Source of the DNA: Epilithonimonas hispanica
Lineage (GTDB): Bacteria; Bacteroidota; Bacteroidia; Flavobacteriales; Weeksellaceae
Length of the DNA stretch: 57,926 nt
Direction: 5' to 3'
Assembly (NCBI RefSeq): GCF_003385395.1
Contig: NZ_QNUG01000023.1
Span: 1 to 57,926 of the forward strand
The position numbers were made by a program, and so were the translations under genes. The notes under the pieces are model-generated. The model saw only the letters and a program-made list of their open reading frames with translations. It was not told the DNA's origin and searched no databases. This document shows positions 45,320 through 54,076 of the stretch, piece after piece. The stretch's first letter is position 1; the number at the start of each line of letters is the position of its first letter.

Positions 45320-46072
45320 ATGAATCTATCAGAAAACATTTCGGGTAAAGTAGTAGTAATTACAGGAGCGAGTAGCGGCTTAGGAGAAAGTACTGCACGC
45401 CTTTTAGCGGCTAAAGGAGCAAACGTAGTTTTAGGAGCCCGCAGAGAAGAAAGCCTAAACAAAATTGCTGAAGAAATTAATAAACAAGGTAACGGTAAAG
45501 CAGTTTATCTTAAAACTGACGTAACCATTAAATCCGATGTACAAGCTTTAATCAATAAAGCCATCAGTGAATTCGGCAAACTTGATGTCCTTTTGAACAA
45601 TGCAGGATTAATGTCAATTGCTCCTTTGAGTGAAGTTAAAGTCGATGAATGGGAAAGAATGATTGATATTAATATTAAAGGAGTACTTTATGGAATAGCA
45701 GCGGCATTGCCTATTTTCGAAAAACAAGAATCGGGACATTTTATTAATATTTCATCTGTAGCGGGTATTAAGGTATTTAGTCCAGGAGGTACGGTTTACA
45801 GTGGTACCAAATTTGCCGTTCGAGCTATTTCCGAAGGCTTACGACACGAAGTTGGCGGAAAAATTAGAACCACAACCATTGAACCTGGGGCTATTGATTC
45901 TGAATTGAAATATGGAAGCTCTCACAAAGGAAGTGTAGATTTTGTAGTAGATTTTTATAAACAAGCCATCCCTTCCGATTCAGTGGCAAGAGCCATTGCT
46001 TATGCAATAGAACAACCTGCAGATGTTGATATTAACGAAATTGTTATTCGCCCTACACTTCAGGAATTTTAA
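45320..46072 (+). CDS. short-chain dehydrogenase/reductase
   Basis: 250 residues. VVVITGASSGLGESTARLLAAKG is the NAD(P) motif, NNAGLMS and ISSVAGIKVFSPGGTVYSGTKFAV (Ser, Tyr, Lys) form the active site. Classical SDR, probably NADP-linked. It is followed by an AraC regulator on the same strand, with a terminator between. Confidence 0.95.
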   Translation: MNLSENISGKVVVITGASSGLGESTARLLAAKGANVVLGARREESLNKIAEEINKQGNGKAVYLKTDVTIKSDVQALINKAISEFGKLDVLLNNAGLMSIAPLSEVKVDEWERMIDINIKGVLYGIAAALPIFEKQESGHFINISSVAGIKVFSPGGTVYSGTKFAVRAISEGLRHEVGGKIRTTTIEPGAIDSELKYGSSHKGSVDFVVDFYKQAIPSDSVARAIAYAIEQPADVDINEIVIRPTLQEF

Positions 46073-46101
46073 TAATTCAACAATTAAACGTAATTTTAAT
46101 A

Positions 46102-46140
46102 TTAGGATAAGACATTCTTCTTTTGTCTTATCCTAAATTT
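46102..46140 (+). terminator. intrinsic terminator
   Basis: TTAGGATAAGACA and TGTCTTATCCTAA, a perfect 13-bp stem with a 9-base loop, after the SDR gene. Confidence 0.9.
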
Positions 46141-46147
46141 TTAAAAT

Positions 46148-47020
46148 ATGCTTATGATTCATTTTGATAACATAAAAGAATACAACAGATTTATTGGTTA
46201 CAACGACCCAAAGAAAGACCTAATAGATGTGGTCAAGTATAACGACTGTGAAAGTATTCGTTTGTTATGTGATGGGCTTACATCAGACTTTTATATGATG
46301 GCATTTAAACGCAATATGACAGACTTAAATTGGTTCGGAAATACTGAGTATGATACAACATCGGCCTTTCTATATTTTATTAAACCTAAACAAATTCACA
46401 AATGGAATGTAGATAAACGATGGGAAGGTTACCAAATTTTGATTTCGCCCATACTTCTCCAAGAGTACAATATTGACTTTAGCTTTTTTCAGTATAACAT
46501 TAAAGAAGCCTTGTTCCTAACTAATGATGAACAAAACCGAATAGAAAATTTATACGAACAAATTTTTGAGGAATACCAAAAAGACAACTATGACATGGCT
46601 CTCTTGTTGGCCTATTGCAATCTGATATTTACCTACATCGGCAAATGCTATAAACGTCAGTTTGAAACCAGACAGCCACTTTATAACAAATTAGTTACAG
46701 AATTTAAGAAGTTACTGAGCGATTACTATTCAAACGGACAGCAAGGAATGCCTAATGTTCATTATTTTTCAGATAAATTACATTTGTCTTCCAACTACTT
46801 TGGCGACTTAATCAAATTCAACACAGGTAAAACTCCTTCAGAGATTATTCAGGATAAAATAATTTCAGAGGCAAAAAAGCATTTGGAAATATCAAATAAA
46901 ACCGTTGCTGAGATAGGGTATGATTTAGGCTTTGATTATCCCACATACTTTACAAGATTCTTTAAAAAACAGACGGGAATAACACCCACAAAATATAGGG
47001 AAAATAAAGCCAGCAGGTAA
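46148..47020 (+). CDS. AraC-family transcriptional regulator
   Basis: 290 residues. N-terminal cupin-like sensing part, C-terminal double HTH (YFSDKLHLSSNYFGDLIKFNT and NKTVAEIGYDLGFDYPTYFTRFFKKQTGITPTKYREN). Such regulators next to SDR genes usually control them. The gene's stop abuts the attC-like site at 47019. The ATG at 46148 and one two codons later are both possible. Confidence 0.93.
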   Translation: MLMIHFDNIKEYNRFIGYNDPKKDLIDVVKYNDCESIRLLCDGLTSDFYMMAFKRNMTDLNWFGNTEYDTTSAFLYFIKPKQIHKWNVDKRWEGYQILISPILLQEYNIDFSFFQYNIKEALFLTNDEQNRIENLYEQIFEEYQKDNYDMALLLAYCNLIFTYIGKCYKRQFETRQPLYNKLVTEFKKLLSDYYSNGQQGMPNVHYFSDKLHLSSNYFGDLIKFNTGKTPSEIIQDKIISEAKKHLEISNKTVAEIGYDLGFDYPTYFTRFFKKQTGITPTKYRENKASR

Positions 47021-47071
47021 TAACTAAGCTTTCGTCTAGTCCGCAGGACAGAAGATGAAAGCCCGTTGAAC
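47019..47071 (+). other. attC-like site, short type
   Basis: AATAAC, TAAG, then CTTTCGTCTaGTCC-gca-GGACAGAAGATGAAAG, CCC, GTTGAAC. The AAC/GTT outer boxes pair, TAAG/CCC is unpaired and the inner arm has bulged bases. About 53 bases, nearly identical to the site at 50065-50117. Confidence 0.75.
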
Positions 47072-47236
47072 GGAAGCTTCGGGAGCTTTTTTCAACATTA
47101 TGGGTTTATCGACGGAAAATTTTAGAGATATACAGGAGACTTTCAGAAAAGTCTCTTTTTTTGTACGTCTTTTTCATTAATTTTACAAAGAAACTGATTT
47201 ATGCGTTTGGGAAAGCTGCCGGATGTTTAGTTCAAC
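47065..47236. mobile_element. 172-bp element with GTTGAAC/GTTCAAC ends (copy 1)
   Basis: Starts GTTGAACGGAAGCTTCGGG and ends CCGGATGTTTAGTTCAAC; the ends are imperfect inverted repeats shared with the 50111-50705 and 57,9xx elements. Its interior carries a terminator stem GAGACTT...AAGTCTC (47135-47155) followed by T7. There is no gene. It is probably an internally deleted IS91-like relative or a gene-less cassette. Confidence 0.75.
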
Positions 47237-47361
47237 AGGCGTTTGGCTAGATTGCGAATTTATAGTAAATTCACTATCACGTTTCGTAAGAAATATTATC
47301 TTTAACAGAAAATAATCAGTTCGAAGTTCGCCACTGCGCCAAGCGCCAAAACGTTGTAAAC
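47230..47361 (+). other. attC-like site
   Basis: GTTCAAC, A, GGCGTTTGGC (47238-47247); distal GCCAAGCGCC (47338-47347), AAAAC, GTT (47353). Inner boxes pair with one G:T/C change. The GTTGTAAAC at 47353-47361 is the start of the DUF4274 cassette. Confidence 0.7.
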
Positions 47362-47365
47362 AATT

Positions 47366-47851
47366 ATGAATCCGACTGTAGAAAGAATCATCAATCAATG
47401 TAATTCAAAGGAGAGGCTTGAATGCGTTGAAAAATTGGATAATGAAATAGACCTTTATTCTCTAATGGAGAATTATAATTGGGATGACGGGTTTGAAATA
47501 CCTTATACTGTCGTTACTCATAAGAAATGTGATTTAGGTTTAGCACTAATGTTGTTCTGGGAGTTTGATGAACCACAATTGTATTATGAAAACCCGCAAT
47601 CGGAATGGCTATATAGTAAATATGAAACAAAGAGTGAGATTAAATTTAAAATAGAATTTTGTGAACAATTAATAAACGGTATAAGGAATGGGGAATTCAA
47701 AAAGGGCGCAAATGAATATGATACAGGTTTTTTTGGAGAGCACTTATATTTTGGTGATGAACGAAAAACTAAAATTAGAAAATTAAAAACCAAGAGAGCC
47801 CTTGAGAAATACGAAGAAAAATTCCTGAAACCTTGCTTGGCTGAAAAATAA
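47366..47851 (+). CDS. DUF4274 protein
   Basis: 161 residues. SLMENYNWDDGFEIPYTVVTHKKCDLGLALMLFW matches the DUF4274 core (NWDDGFxIPxxIxxHxxCDLGxALxLF). Function unknown. The cassette starts GTTGTAAAC and ends GTTTACAATAAC (47854-47865), which are complementary, so the gene sits inside a well-delimited cassette. Confidence 0.85.
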   Translation: MNPTVERIINQCNSKERLECVEKLDNEIDLYSLMENYNWDDGFEIPYTVVTHKKCDLGLALMLFWEFDEPQLYYENPQSEWLYSKYETKSEIKFKIEFCEQLINGIRNGEFKKGANEYDTGFFGEHLYFGDERKTKIRKLKTKRALEKYEEKFLKPCLAEK

Positions 47852-47853
47852 CT

Positions 47854-47960
47854 GTTTACAATAACCAGAGTTTCGTTGGGCTTGAAAAGCCAGCAATGAA
47901 TTGAAAACTCATCAAAACAAAATAAAAAATAAAAAATGCTGAGATAAACTCCTGTTGAAT
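47854..47960 (+). other. attC-like site of the DUF4274 cassette
   Basis: AACCAGAGTTT (47863-47873) and AAACTCCTGTT (47946-47956) are complementary except for two unpaired bases. The end GTTGAAT (47954-47960) opens the next element. About 100 bases long. Confidence 0.75.
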
Positions 47961-48126
47961 GGAAGCTTCCGGAGCTTTTTTCAGCATTATGGGTTTATCG
48001 ACGGAAAATTTTAAAGATATACAAGAGACTTCGAGATGAGTCTCTTTTTGTGTACATCTTTTTCATTAATTTTACAAAGAAACTGATTTATGCGATTGGG
48101 AAAAGCTACCGGAGGTTTAGTTCAGC
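47954..48126. mobile_element. 173-bp element with GTTGAAT/GTTCAGC ends (copy 2)
   Basis: Clearly the same element as at 47065-47236: same length, same terminator-like stem (GAGACT...AGTCTC) with compensating loop changes, same CTTTTTCATTAATTTTACAA stretch. The terminal bases have drifted (GTTGAAT, GTTCAGC). Confidence 0.75.
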
Positions 48127-48320
48127 ACGGGTTTTGCAAAAGCGGGGCTGAAGTTCCCTTGCGTTGAAGATTTTCGCACTTTTAGACGCAAAAAACCATT
48201 TCATTTTTTATTTTTTTTTAATTTTGAAAAAACGAAAATGGTTTTTGCTCGGTTCAGTTTTTATAGAAATTTTAGTTTGTAAAATCCCCGCCTTCGCAAA
48301 GCCCTTTCCCGTTATATGCC
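48120..48320 (+). other. large attC-like site
   Basis: GGGTTTTGCAAAAGCGGGG (48129-48147) pairs with CCCCGCCTTCGCAAAGCCC (48286-48304), with a second inner stem GCAAAAAACCATTT...AAATGGTTTTTGC (48188-48248). The site ends GTTATATGCC (48311-48320), the start of the M1 peptidase cassette. Confidence 0.75.
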
Positions 48321-48347
48321 ATATTACACAAACACCGTCATAAAAAG

Positions 48348-50051
48348 ATGATAAACAAAATTTTAACATTTCTTTTTTTAATAAATTTCTCAATAGTTCT
48401 AGCACAAAAAACCGTAAATGCGAAAATAATAATTGATGAAAATAATAATTTAAAAATTTCCGAAACATTTGCTTCAAAAAAAAATATTATAATCTTTCCA
48501 AATTACATTACTTTAGATAGTTCTGCAAAATTTTTAAGCAATGAAACTTCAAATCTGAAAAGTTATGATGTGAGCGATAAAGTTGATTATGTAATAAATA
48601 TTGACAAATCAAATGCAAATAATGATTTTTTTATTACAACTATAAGATATTTAGGATTAGAGAAATCTGACTTCACAAAGGAAAAAAAATTTAATCTTAA
48701 TATTTCTTCCAAAGACTATAATATCATTTTTCCTACCGAAAACGATTTGCAACGAAATTATATTGCTACACCAATAATTGTTGCGGGCAAATTTAAAAAT
48801 TTTGAAGTTAATGGTTTTCAAGTTTACTATCTTGAAAAAGAAAACGGACTTTTGGAAGAAATCAAAAAAGCAACGGAAGGAATGTCTAAATCATTTGAGT
48901 TTTTTTCTAATTATTTTGGGAAAAAGGAAAAACCAAAAATTATATTTGCACCAATAAATGGACCAAGTGTAACTAATGAAAACATTATAATTTACAATAG
49001 TGCCATATTCAAAAATGACGCACCTAGAACAACTGTTTCGCACGAAATTGCCCATATTTGGTTTGGAGGGGATGGAATTATATTCAAAGAAAATTCTTTA
49101 ACAGAGGCATTAGCAGAATTCCTTGCTTTTGAATATTTAAAAGCAACATATCATTCTGAGAATTTCAACAAATACTTTGAAGATTTAATTGGCTATAAGC
49201 AATTTATAACCGAAGGAAAAAAATCCTTTGTAGGATTTGCCAATCAAAATTTAGAAAAAAATGAAAAAAAATTATTTTCTTATAACTTATTACCACTTTA
49301 TCTTTATTCAAAACAAAAAAACGATGCAAACTTTATCAATATAATTGGTGAATTTTATAAATATAAGAAATATGACAGAACTACAAGTTTAGATGAATTA
49401 AACTTCTTCCTACAATCAAAAGGTTATGAAACATTATTCACAGATAAAATTCCAGATTTTTACTTTAGCGAGTGTGGTAAATCAAAATTATGTATTAATT
49501 CAAACTCTGAAAAAATATACAATTTAGAAATTGAGAGCACAACTATGGACAACTTGAATACCAAAAAAAATATCAAAATTTCTAATAAAAGTCCTGAAAT
49601 TATAGATATTAATAATATTAAGAAAATTACATTAGACCCTGAATACAAAATTCAACAGGTTTCAAGATTAAACGATATTTGGAATGCGGAAGACAATAAT
49701 ATTTTTAAAAGAAACAGATATTTCTCAACTGCCAAACTTAATCCCAAAATGTTAGAAATCTCAAACGAAATTGGTAACTACTTGAATTACTTAGATAATA
49801 ACGAAATAACAAAAAATCTTGTTATTGATGAAAAAGACAAAGTTAAGTTTAAAGAGTTAAAAACAAAATATTTAAATTCAAAATCTATAATTTTATCAGG
49901 TGCTTCTAGTTCTTTCAGTGAAAAAAACAATTCTTTATATCTTAATTTTTCTTTTAATGACAAAGCAAATAATGATATTAATATTTTAAAAATGACCTTA
50001 AAATTAGATAACCAAAATCAAAAGTTAGAATCTCTAGAAACCGAAGAATAA
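48348..50051 (+). CDS. secreted M1-like (gluzincin) metallopeptidase
   Basis: 567 residues. Signal peptide (ILTFLFLINFSIVLAQ), then SHEIAHIWFGG with HExxH at 232-236 and the third ligand Glu at about 253 (ENSLTEALAEF). This is the M1 aminopeptidase-type zinc site. The upstream beta-domain is shorter than in true aminopeptidase N. Likely periplasmic or surface. The gene fills a cassette with matching ends (GTTATATGCC and GGCATATAAtAAC). Confidence 0.85.
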   Translation: MINKILTFLFLINFSIVLAQKTVNAKIIIDENNNLKISETFASKKNIIIFPNYITLDSSAKFLSNETSNLKSYDVSDKVDYVINIDKSNANNDFFITTIRYLGLEKSDFTKEKKFNLNISSKDYNIIFPTENDLQRNYIATPIIVAGKFKNFEVNGFQVYYLEKENGLLEEIKKATEGMSKSFEFFSNYFGKKEKPKIIFAPINGPSVTNENIIIYNSAIFKNDAPRTTVSHEIAHIWFGGDGIIFKENSLTEALAEFLAFEYLKATYHSENFNKYFEDLIGYKQFITEGKKSFVGFANQNLEKNEKKLFSYNLLPLYLYSKQKNDANFINIIGEFYKYKKYDRTTSLDELNFFLQSKGYETLFTDKIPDFYFSECGKSKLCINSNSEKIYNLEIESTTMDNLNTKKNIKISNKSPEIIDINNIKKITLDPEYKIQQVSRLNDIWNAEDNNIFKRNRYFSTAKLNPKMLEISNEIGNYLNYLDNNEITKNLVIDEKDKVKFKELKTKYLNSKSIILSGASSSFSEKNNSLYLNFSFNDKANNDINILKMTLKLDNQNQKLESLETEE

Positions 50052-50057
50052 AAATAC

Positions 50058-50117
50058 GGCATATAATAACTAAGCTTTCGTCTTGTCCGCAGGACAGAAG
50101 ATGAAAGTCCGTTGAAC
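50058..50117 (+). other. attC-like site of the M1 cassette
   Basis: GGCATATAATAAC (50058-50070) is complementary to the cassette start GTTATATGCC (48311). The site continues TAAG, CTTTCGTCTTGTCC-gca-GGACAGAAGATGAAAG, TCC, GTTGAAC. It has all attC hallmarks: paired outer boxes, an unpaired TAAG/TCC spacer and extrahelical bases in the arm. Confidence 0.8.
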
Positions 50118-50705
50118 GGAAGCTCCGGTAGCTTTTCAGCAGTATGATGGTCCTCTTATGGGGATGTCGTTTTTAGAATTTAGAGGTGCAAAGCAGTTTT
50201 TTAGAAGGACTGAAGCATTCGCCAGATTTCTTCACGGCTTAAAATAGTGGGAAGTTTTTTGACTTTTGGAATCGCGGGAAGATGGAGGTAGCTGTAAGGC
50301 AAGCCTTCGGTTTTCAGCAAAAACCGCAGTCCGTAAACGGTATGTTTAAAGTACGACTGAGAAGGGGTTTTTGATCGCTTTTGAAGTTCAAAAAGGTAAT
50401 CTTTGATGTCTTCCGGGTCTAATTCGGTAGGGATTTTACCGAAGTGAAGCGCTAAGGCTGCAACGTGACGGGAATAATTGTCGAAGGTACGCTTGCTTCT
50501 GCCCAGGATGGAAATATTTCTTTCGAAGCGTTGCAGGAGTTCGGCAAAACCGTTAACTTCGCTCGAGGCACGATTGAGAAATTTGTTCGTCCTTAAATCC
50601 TCCGGAGATTTTTTTTTGTAGCCATTTCATGAGTTTTTAAAAGGTTAATAAAAACAAAGTTACTAAAACGGCGAATGGGAAAAGCTACCGGAGGTTTAGT
50701 TCAAC
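50111..50705 (-). mobile_element. 595-bp IS91-like remnant
   Basis: Ends GTTGAACGGAAGCTCCGG and CCGGAGGTTTAGTTCAAC are imperfect inverted repeats. The interior holds the N-terminal two-thirds of a tyrosine recombinase on the minus strand and a TAACTTTG promoter box near the right end. The transposase part is deleted. Related elements: 47065-47236, 47954-48126 and the right edge. Confidence 0.8.
50201..50625 (-). pseudogene. tyrosine recombinase fragment of the IS91-like element
   Basis: The frame reads KKKSPEDLRTNKFLNRASSEV, ...RSKRTFDNYSRHVAALALHFG, ...KLPTILSREEIWRMLQSF and stops at 50201. The catalytic C-terminal half is absent. The ATG at 50623-50625 is out of frame by one base with the coding frame because of a nine-A run (50609-50617); the same A9 is present in the 57.8 kb copy. 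Confidence 0.8.
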
Positions 50706-50825
50706 ATATTCTACAAGCGGGGCGGAAGTTTTCATCGAATATATTTGCTATTTTCACTATATTCGCTAGTATAAAAGTTAGTTATATCAATCCCCGACTG
50801 CAGAAATACCTAACCGTTATATGCC
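50699..50825 (+). other. attC-like site
   Basis: GTTCAAC, then TATTCTACAAGCGGGG (50707-50722) pairing with CCCCGACTGCAGAAATA (50792-50808). The site ends GTTATATGCC (50816-50825), the start of the protease cassette. Confidence 0.7.
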
Positions 50826-50853
50826 ATTTTAAAACCACGCTTAAAAACAAAAA

Positions 50854-51741
50854 ATGAAATTAAAATTACTTTTTACATACATTATTTTTACTATTTTTTC
50901 ACCAAATATTCAAGCGCAAAAAATAGATTTTAAATGGGAAAAAGATTCAATTAATGGAAAATTGATTGACAAAATTGCAATGAGTGTTCCTTTCACAATT
51001 GAAAATAAGACTTACAGATTTCAATTTGATTTAGGTGCAGATGTAACTTTAATTTATGATAAATGTTTTGAAAAAACAGAGTTAATAAAATCTAAGGAAA
51101 TTACACCTAATGATTTTGCGGCAGGACATACTGTGTTTATCGTCAAAAATCAAAATTTAAAAATTGATAATTTTGAGATAAAAAACTATGATCTTCGAGG
51201 TTTATTAAATTTTGACCAGGGTGAAGTTTGCGGAGTGGTAGGCTCTGATATATTCAAAGACAAATATTTAACTATAAATTTTTCTAAAAAGGAGATTGAA
51301 GTATCTGATAAGCTAAAAAATAAATTTATAAAACAAATCCAATTTGTCGACGCAAAATATATTAATAACAAATTGCATGTACCTATAACAATTGACGATA
51401 AAACTTATTATTTTTTATATGATAGTGGAGCGAGTATATTTCCAATGATTACTTATAAAGAAAATATGAAGCAAATTATTGAAAATAGAGAGATTGTTGA
51501 AAATTTCAATTTAAAGAATTTTAACAATCCATTAATTTTAAGAGCTGTTGACATAAATAAAAACATTCAGTTAGGAAATAACAACTTTATGGTAAAGCAA
51601 CTATGGTTCACAGACGAAGATTATTTTGGATTTAAACAACAAGATATTGATGGAATTATCGGAAATGATTTCTTTTATGACAAGATCATAGTTCTTGATT
51701 TTAAAAATAAGAAGTTTGGAATAGTAAATAATGATATTTAA
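50854..51741 (+). CDS. secreted retropepsin-like aspartic protease
   Basis: 295 residues, signal peptide (LLFTYIIFTIFSPNIQAQ). Two aspartyl-protease motifs, FQFDLGADVTLIYDK (first) and FLYDSGASIFPMITY (second), give a single-chain pepsin-like arrangement. An FDxG-type motif without the usual TG may be less active. It is followed by a related gene after 40 bases. Confidence 0.8.
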   Translation: MKLKLLFTYIIFTIFSPNIQAQKIDFKWEKDSINGKLIDKIAMSVPFTIENKTYRFQFDLGADVTLIYDKCFEKTELIKSKEITPNDFAAGHTVFIVKNQNLKIDNFEIKNYDLRGLLNFDQGEVCGVVGSDIFKDKYLTINFSKKEIEVSDKLKNKFIKQIQFVDAKYINNKLHVPITIDDKTYYFLYDSGASIFPMITYKENMKQIIENREIVENFNLKNFNNPLILRAVDINKNIQLGNNNFMVKQLWFTDEDYFGFKQQDIDGIIGNDFFYDKIIVLDFKNKKFGIVNNDI

Positions 51742-51745
51742 TAGC

Positions 51746-51765
51746 GTTTATATGCCATTTTAAAA
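51746..51765 (+). other. partial copy of the cassette start
   Basis: GTTTATATGCCATTTTAAAA repeats the sequence at 50816-50834 with one inserted T. No attC hairpin lies before it, so the two protease genes look like fused cassettes. Confidence 0.55.
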
Positions 51766-51781
51766 AAAAGAAAATATAAAA

Positions 51782-52684
51782 ATGAAAGAAAATTTAATTA
51801 TTACATTTTTGTTTATATCGGTTTGCATTTTTGCACAAAAAAATGTAAAATCTGACAGCATTTTCTTAAATATAAATGAGCATAACACCATTTTTGTACA
51901 AGCAATTTTTAACAAGATTGACACTTTAAATCTAAATTTTGATACAGGAACAACGGAACTAATTTTAACTAATGATGTCCTAAAAAATAAACTAAAATTT
52001 TCACCAAAACTCTACAGCACTTTCTACAATTTGCAAATTGGAAACACAAATTATAAAACTAAAGTTTATGACGCTCAATTAACAGGACACGGAACAGACG
52101 GAAGATTTGGATGGGACTTTTTTAAAGATAAAATTGTAGAAATTAATTATGATAAAAATATATTAGTAATACATTCAGCATTACCAGAAAATGTGGCAAA
52201 AAGCAAAAAGTTTTCTAAACTAAAAATTGAATATTTTAAAGATTTGTTTTTAGTTTCTTGCGAAATTAAACAAAGTGGCGTCGAAAACAACGACCTTTTT
52301 CTTTTTGACACAGGATTTCAGAGAACTGCAATGTTAGACAGTGATTTATTAGCACAGGAAAAATTTCCAACCGAGAAAATGGCAATTATCAAAAAAGTGA
52401 TTATGAAAGGTGCGCAAGGAAATGAAATTCCTGTGATCACGACTAATTTATCGTCTTTGAAAATTGGAAAATATAAACTTAAAAATGTTCCTGTTCAAAT
52501 AACGACATCTAACAAACCGTTGAAGGATAAAAATATTCATATTTTAGGAAATGAAGTTTTGAAGAGATTTAATACTTTTATAGATTTTCAGCATAATTTT
52601 GTATATCTGAAACCAAATAATTTATATAACGAAAAATATACTGACCAAAAGAAAAATATGAAAAGAACAATTTTACAATTTTAG
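51782..52684 (+). CDS. secreted retropepsin-like aspartic protease
   Basis: 300 residues with a signal peptide (ENLIITFLFISVCIFAQ). LNFDTGTTELILT and LFLFDTGFQRTAML each contain a DTG. It is a relative of the previous gene with two intact DTG motifs. Its last residues (MKRTILQF) come from the signal peptide of the next gene because a one-base deletion shifts the frame, so the true C-terminus may differ. Confidence 0.8.
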   Translation: MKENLIITFLFISVCIFAQKNVKSDSIFLNINEHNTIFVQAIFNKIDTLNLNFDTGTTELILTNDVLKNKLKFSPKLYSTFYNLQIGNTNYKTKVYDAQLTGHGTDGRFGWDFFKDKIVEINYDKNILVIHSALPENVAKSKKFSKLKIEYFKDLFLVSCEIKQSGVENNDLFLFDTGFQRTAMLDSDLLAQEKFPTEKMAIIKKVIMKGAQGNEIPVITTNLSSLKIGKYKLKNVPVQITTSNKPLKDKNIHILGNEVLKRFNTFIDFQHNFVYLKPNNLYNEKYTDQKKNMKRTILQF

Positions 52685-53156
52685 CAAGTTTTCTTATGAG
52701 TTATTCGTTTGCTCAAAATTATGAACAAATAGCGAAAGCAGAAGAATTTGTAAGCAAAAAAGATTTTTGTAACACTTATGAAACATTTAAACCTTTATTA
52801 ATAGATAGTAATCAAGGTTCTATATACGACTATTACTATGCTTCTCTTTCTGCTGTCAATTGTAAAAAAGATGAAGATGCTTTAAACTGGCTTAATGTTG
52901 CTGCTGAAAAAGGTTTAGGATTGAAAGATGGAGAAATAGATTTTATTAAAAAAGATGAAAGTTTCAAGGAATTAAAAAGCACAGAAAAATGGGCTTCAAT
53001 TATCAACACCATGCAAAATAAATTTGCAGATAAAAAATTAATTGAAAAATTATATGAAGGAGTGTATGATACCTTGGAGAAGAAACTTTGCTGACTTGGT
53101 ATGAAGAGTTTCCAAAAAAGTATTCGGTAGAAAATATTAAAAAAATGAGAAGATGA
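52659..53156 (+). pseudogene. frameshifted secreted TPR-like protein
   Basis: The start ATG 52659 begins a signal peptide MKRTIL; one base is missing near 52,680, and the frame continues ILASFLMSYSFAQNYEQIAKAEEF. The body has SIYDYYYASLSAVNCKKDEDALNWLNVAAEKGLG, TPR-like. A second shift near 53,085 moves it into LTWYEEFPKKYSVENIKKMRR, ending at TGA 53154-53156, which overlaps the ATG of the next gene (ATGA). The overlap argues that this was the original frame. Two indels suggest decay or sequencing error. Confidence 0.7.
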
Positions 53157-54076
53157 AAAAAATATTTTATGTTTACTTATTACTATTTTCAGAAATGTTT
53201 TGTGCTCAAAATTCATCAGTTAATTTAGAACAAACCTTTCCTGAAAAAATACAAGGATATACCGTAAAAAATAAAAACGGACAATCTGTTTTTAAAGATG
53301 AATACAAGTATCTGGATTCCATAAATGTTTACGGCTATAATTATTCCTCCTATGACAATCTTACAATCAGAGGATTTCTAATAGAGCCGAAGGAAAAAGG
53401 CACATATCCGGTAATTATTTTTAATCGTGGAGGTAACAAAGAGCTGGGTGCGGTTACGATACCTACTTTGACTAATTTTCTAGGAAAGATAGCAGCTAAA
53501 GGGTTTATCGTTATTGGTTCACAATTGCGTGGAAGCGGTAGAAGTGAAGGAAAAGATGAATTTGGAGGAAAAGACATTGGAGATGTGATGAAGTTATTTG
53601 AAATCATTGATCATCAAAGTAATGCCGATCCAAAAAGAATCGGAATGCTTGGTGTAAGCCGTGGCTCTATGACCAATTTTTTGGTTCTGAAAGAAACGGA
53701 TAGAATAATGGCAAATGCTACCATTGGTGGAATTGCTGACTTAAACCAAAAAGACAGACCGGAAATGTATGAGTTGTATAAAGAACTCATTCCCGATTTT
53801 GAAAAAAATCCTAAAAAGGAATTAGATAAGCGTTCATCATTACTTTCAATTCCATTAATAAAAAATAAAAATTTAAAGAATTTTATCATTCACGGAGCCA
53901 ATGATGAACGAGTCAATGTAGATAATGCTTTCCTCTTATTTAATGCATTGAAATCTAATAATTTTTCGACAAGATTATTGATTTATGAAGATGCTAATCA
54001 TGGCATCAACAATAATACAAATGACCTTATAGGTCAAATAATACGTTATTTTACGGTCTATTTGGCAAAATTATAA
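53153..54076 (+). CDS. secreted S9-like alpha/beta hydrolase
   Basis: 307 residues, signal peptide (IFYVYLLLFSEMFCAQ). YPVIIFNRGGNKELG (oxyanion region), GMLGVSRGSMT (nucleophile Ser), HGANDERVNV (Asp) and YEDANHGINN (His) form a prolyl-oligopeptidase/dienelactone-hydrolase-type catalytic set. It probably cleaves peptides or esters outside the cytoplasm. Translationally coupled to the broken gene upstream. Confidence 0.88.
   Translation: MKKIFYVYLLLFSEMFCAQNSSVNLEQTFPEKIQGYTVKNKNGQSVFKDEYKYLDSINVYGYNYSSYDNLTIRGFLIEPKEKGTYPVIIFNRGGNKELGAVTIPTLTNFLGKIAAKGFIVIGSQLRGSGRSEGKDEFGGKDIGDVMKLFEIIDHQSNADPKRIGMLGVSRGSMTNFLVLKETDRIMANATIGGIADLNQKDRPEMYELYKELIPDFEKNPKKELDKRSSLLSIPLIKNKNLKNFIIHGANDERVNVDNAFLLFNALKSNNFSTRLLIYEDANHGINNNTNDLIGQIIRYFTVYLAKL

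Noticed and set aside
50675-50857. 60-residue plus-strand frame before the first protease
   Set aside because: It lies wholly within the IS91-like end and the attC-like hairpin, and its sequence reflects those repeats.
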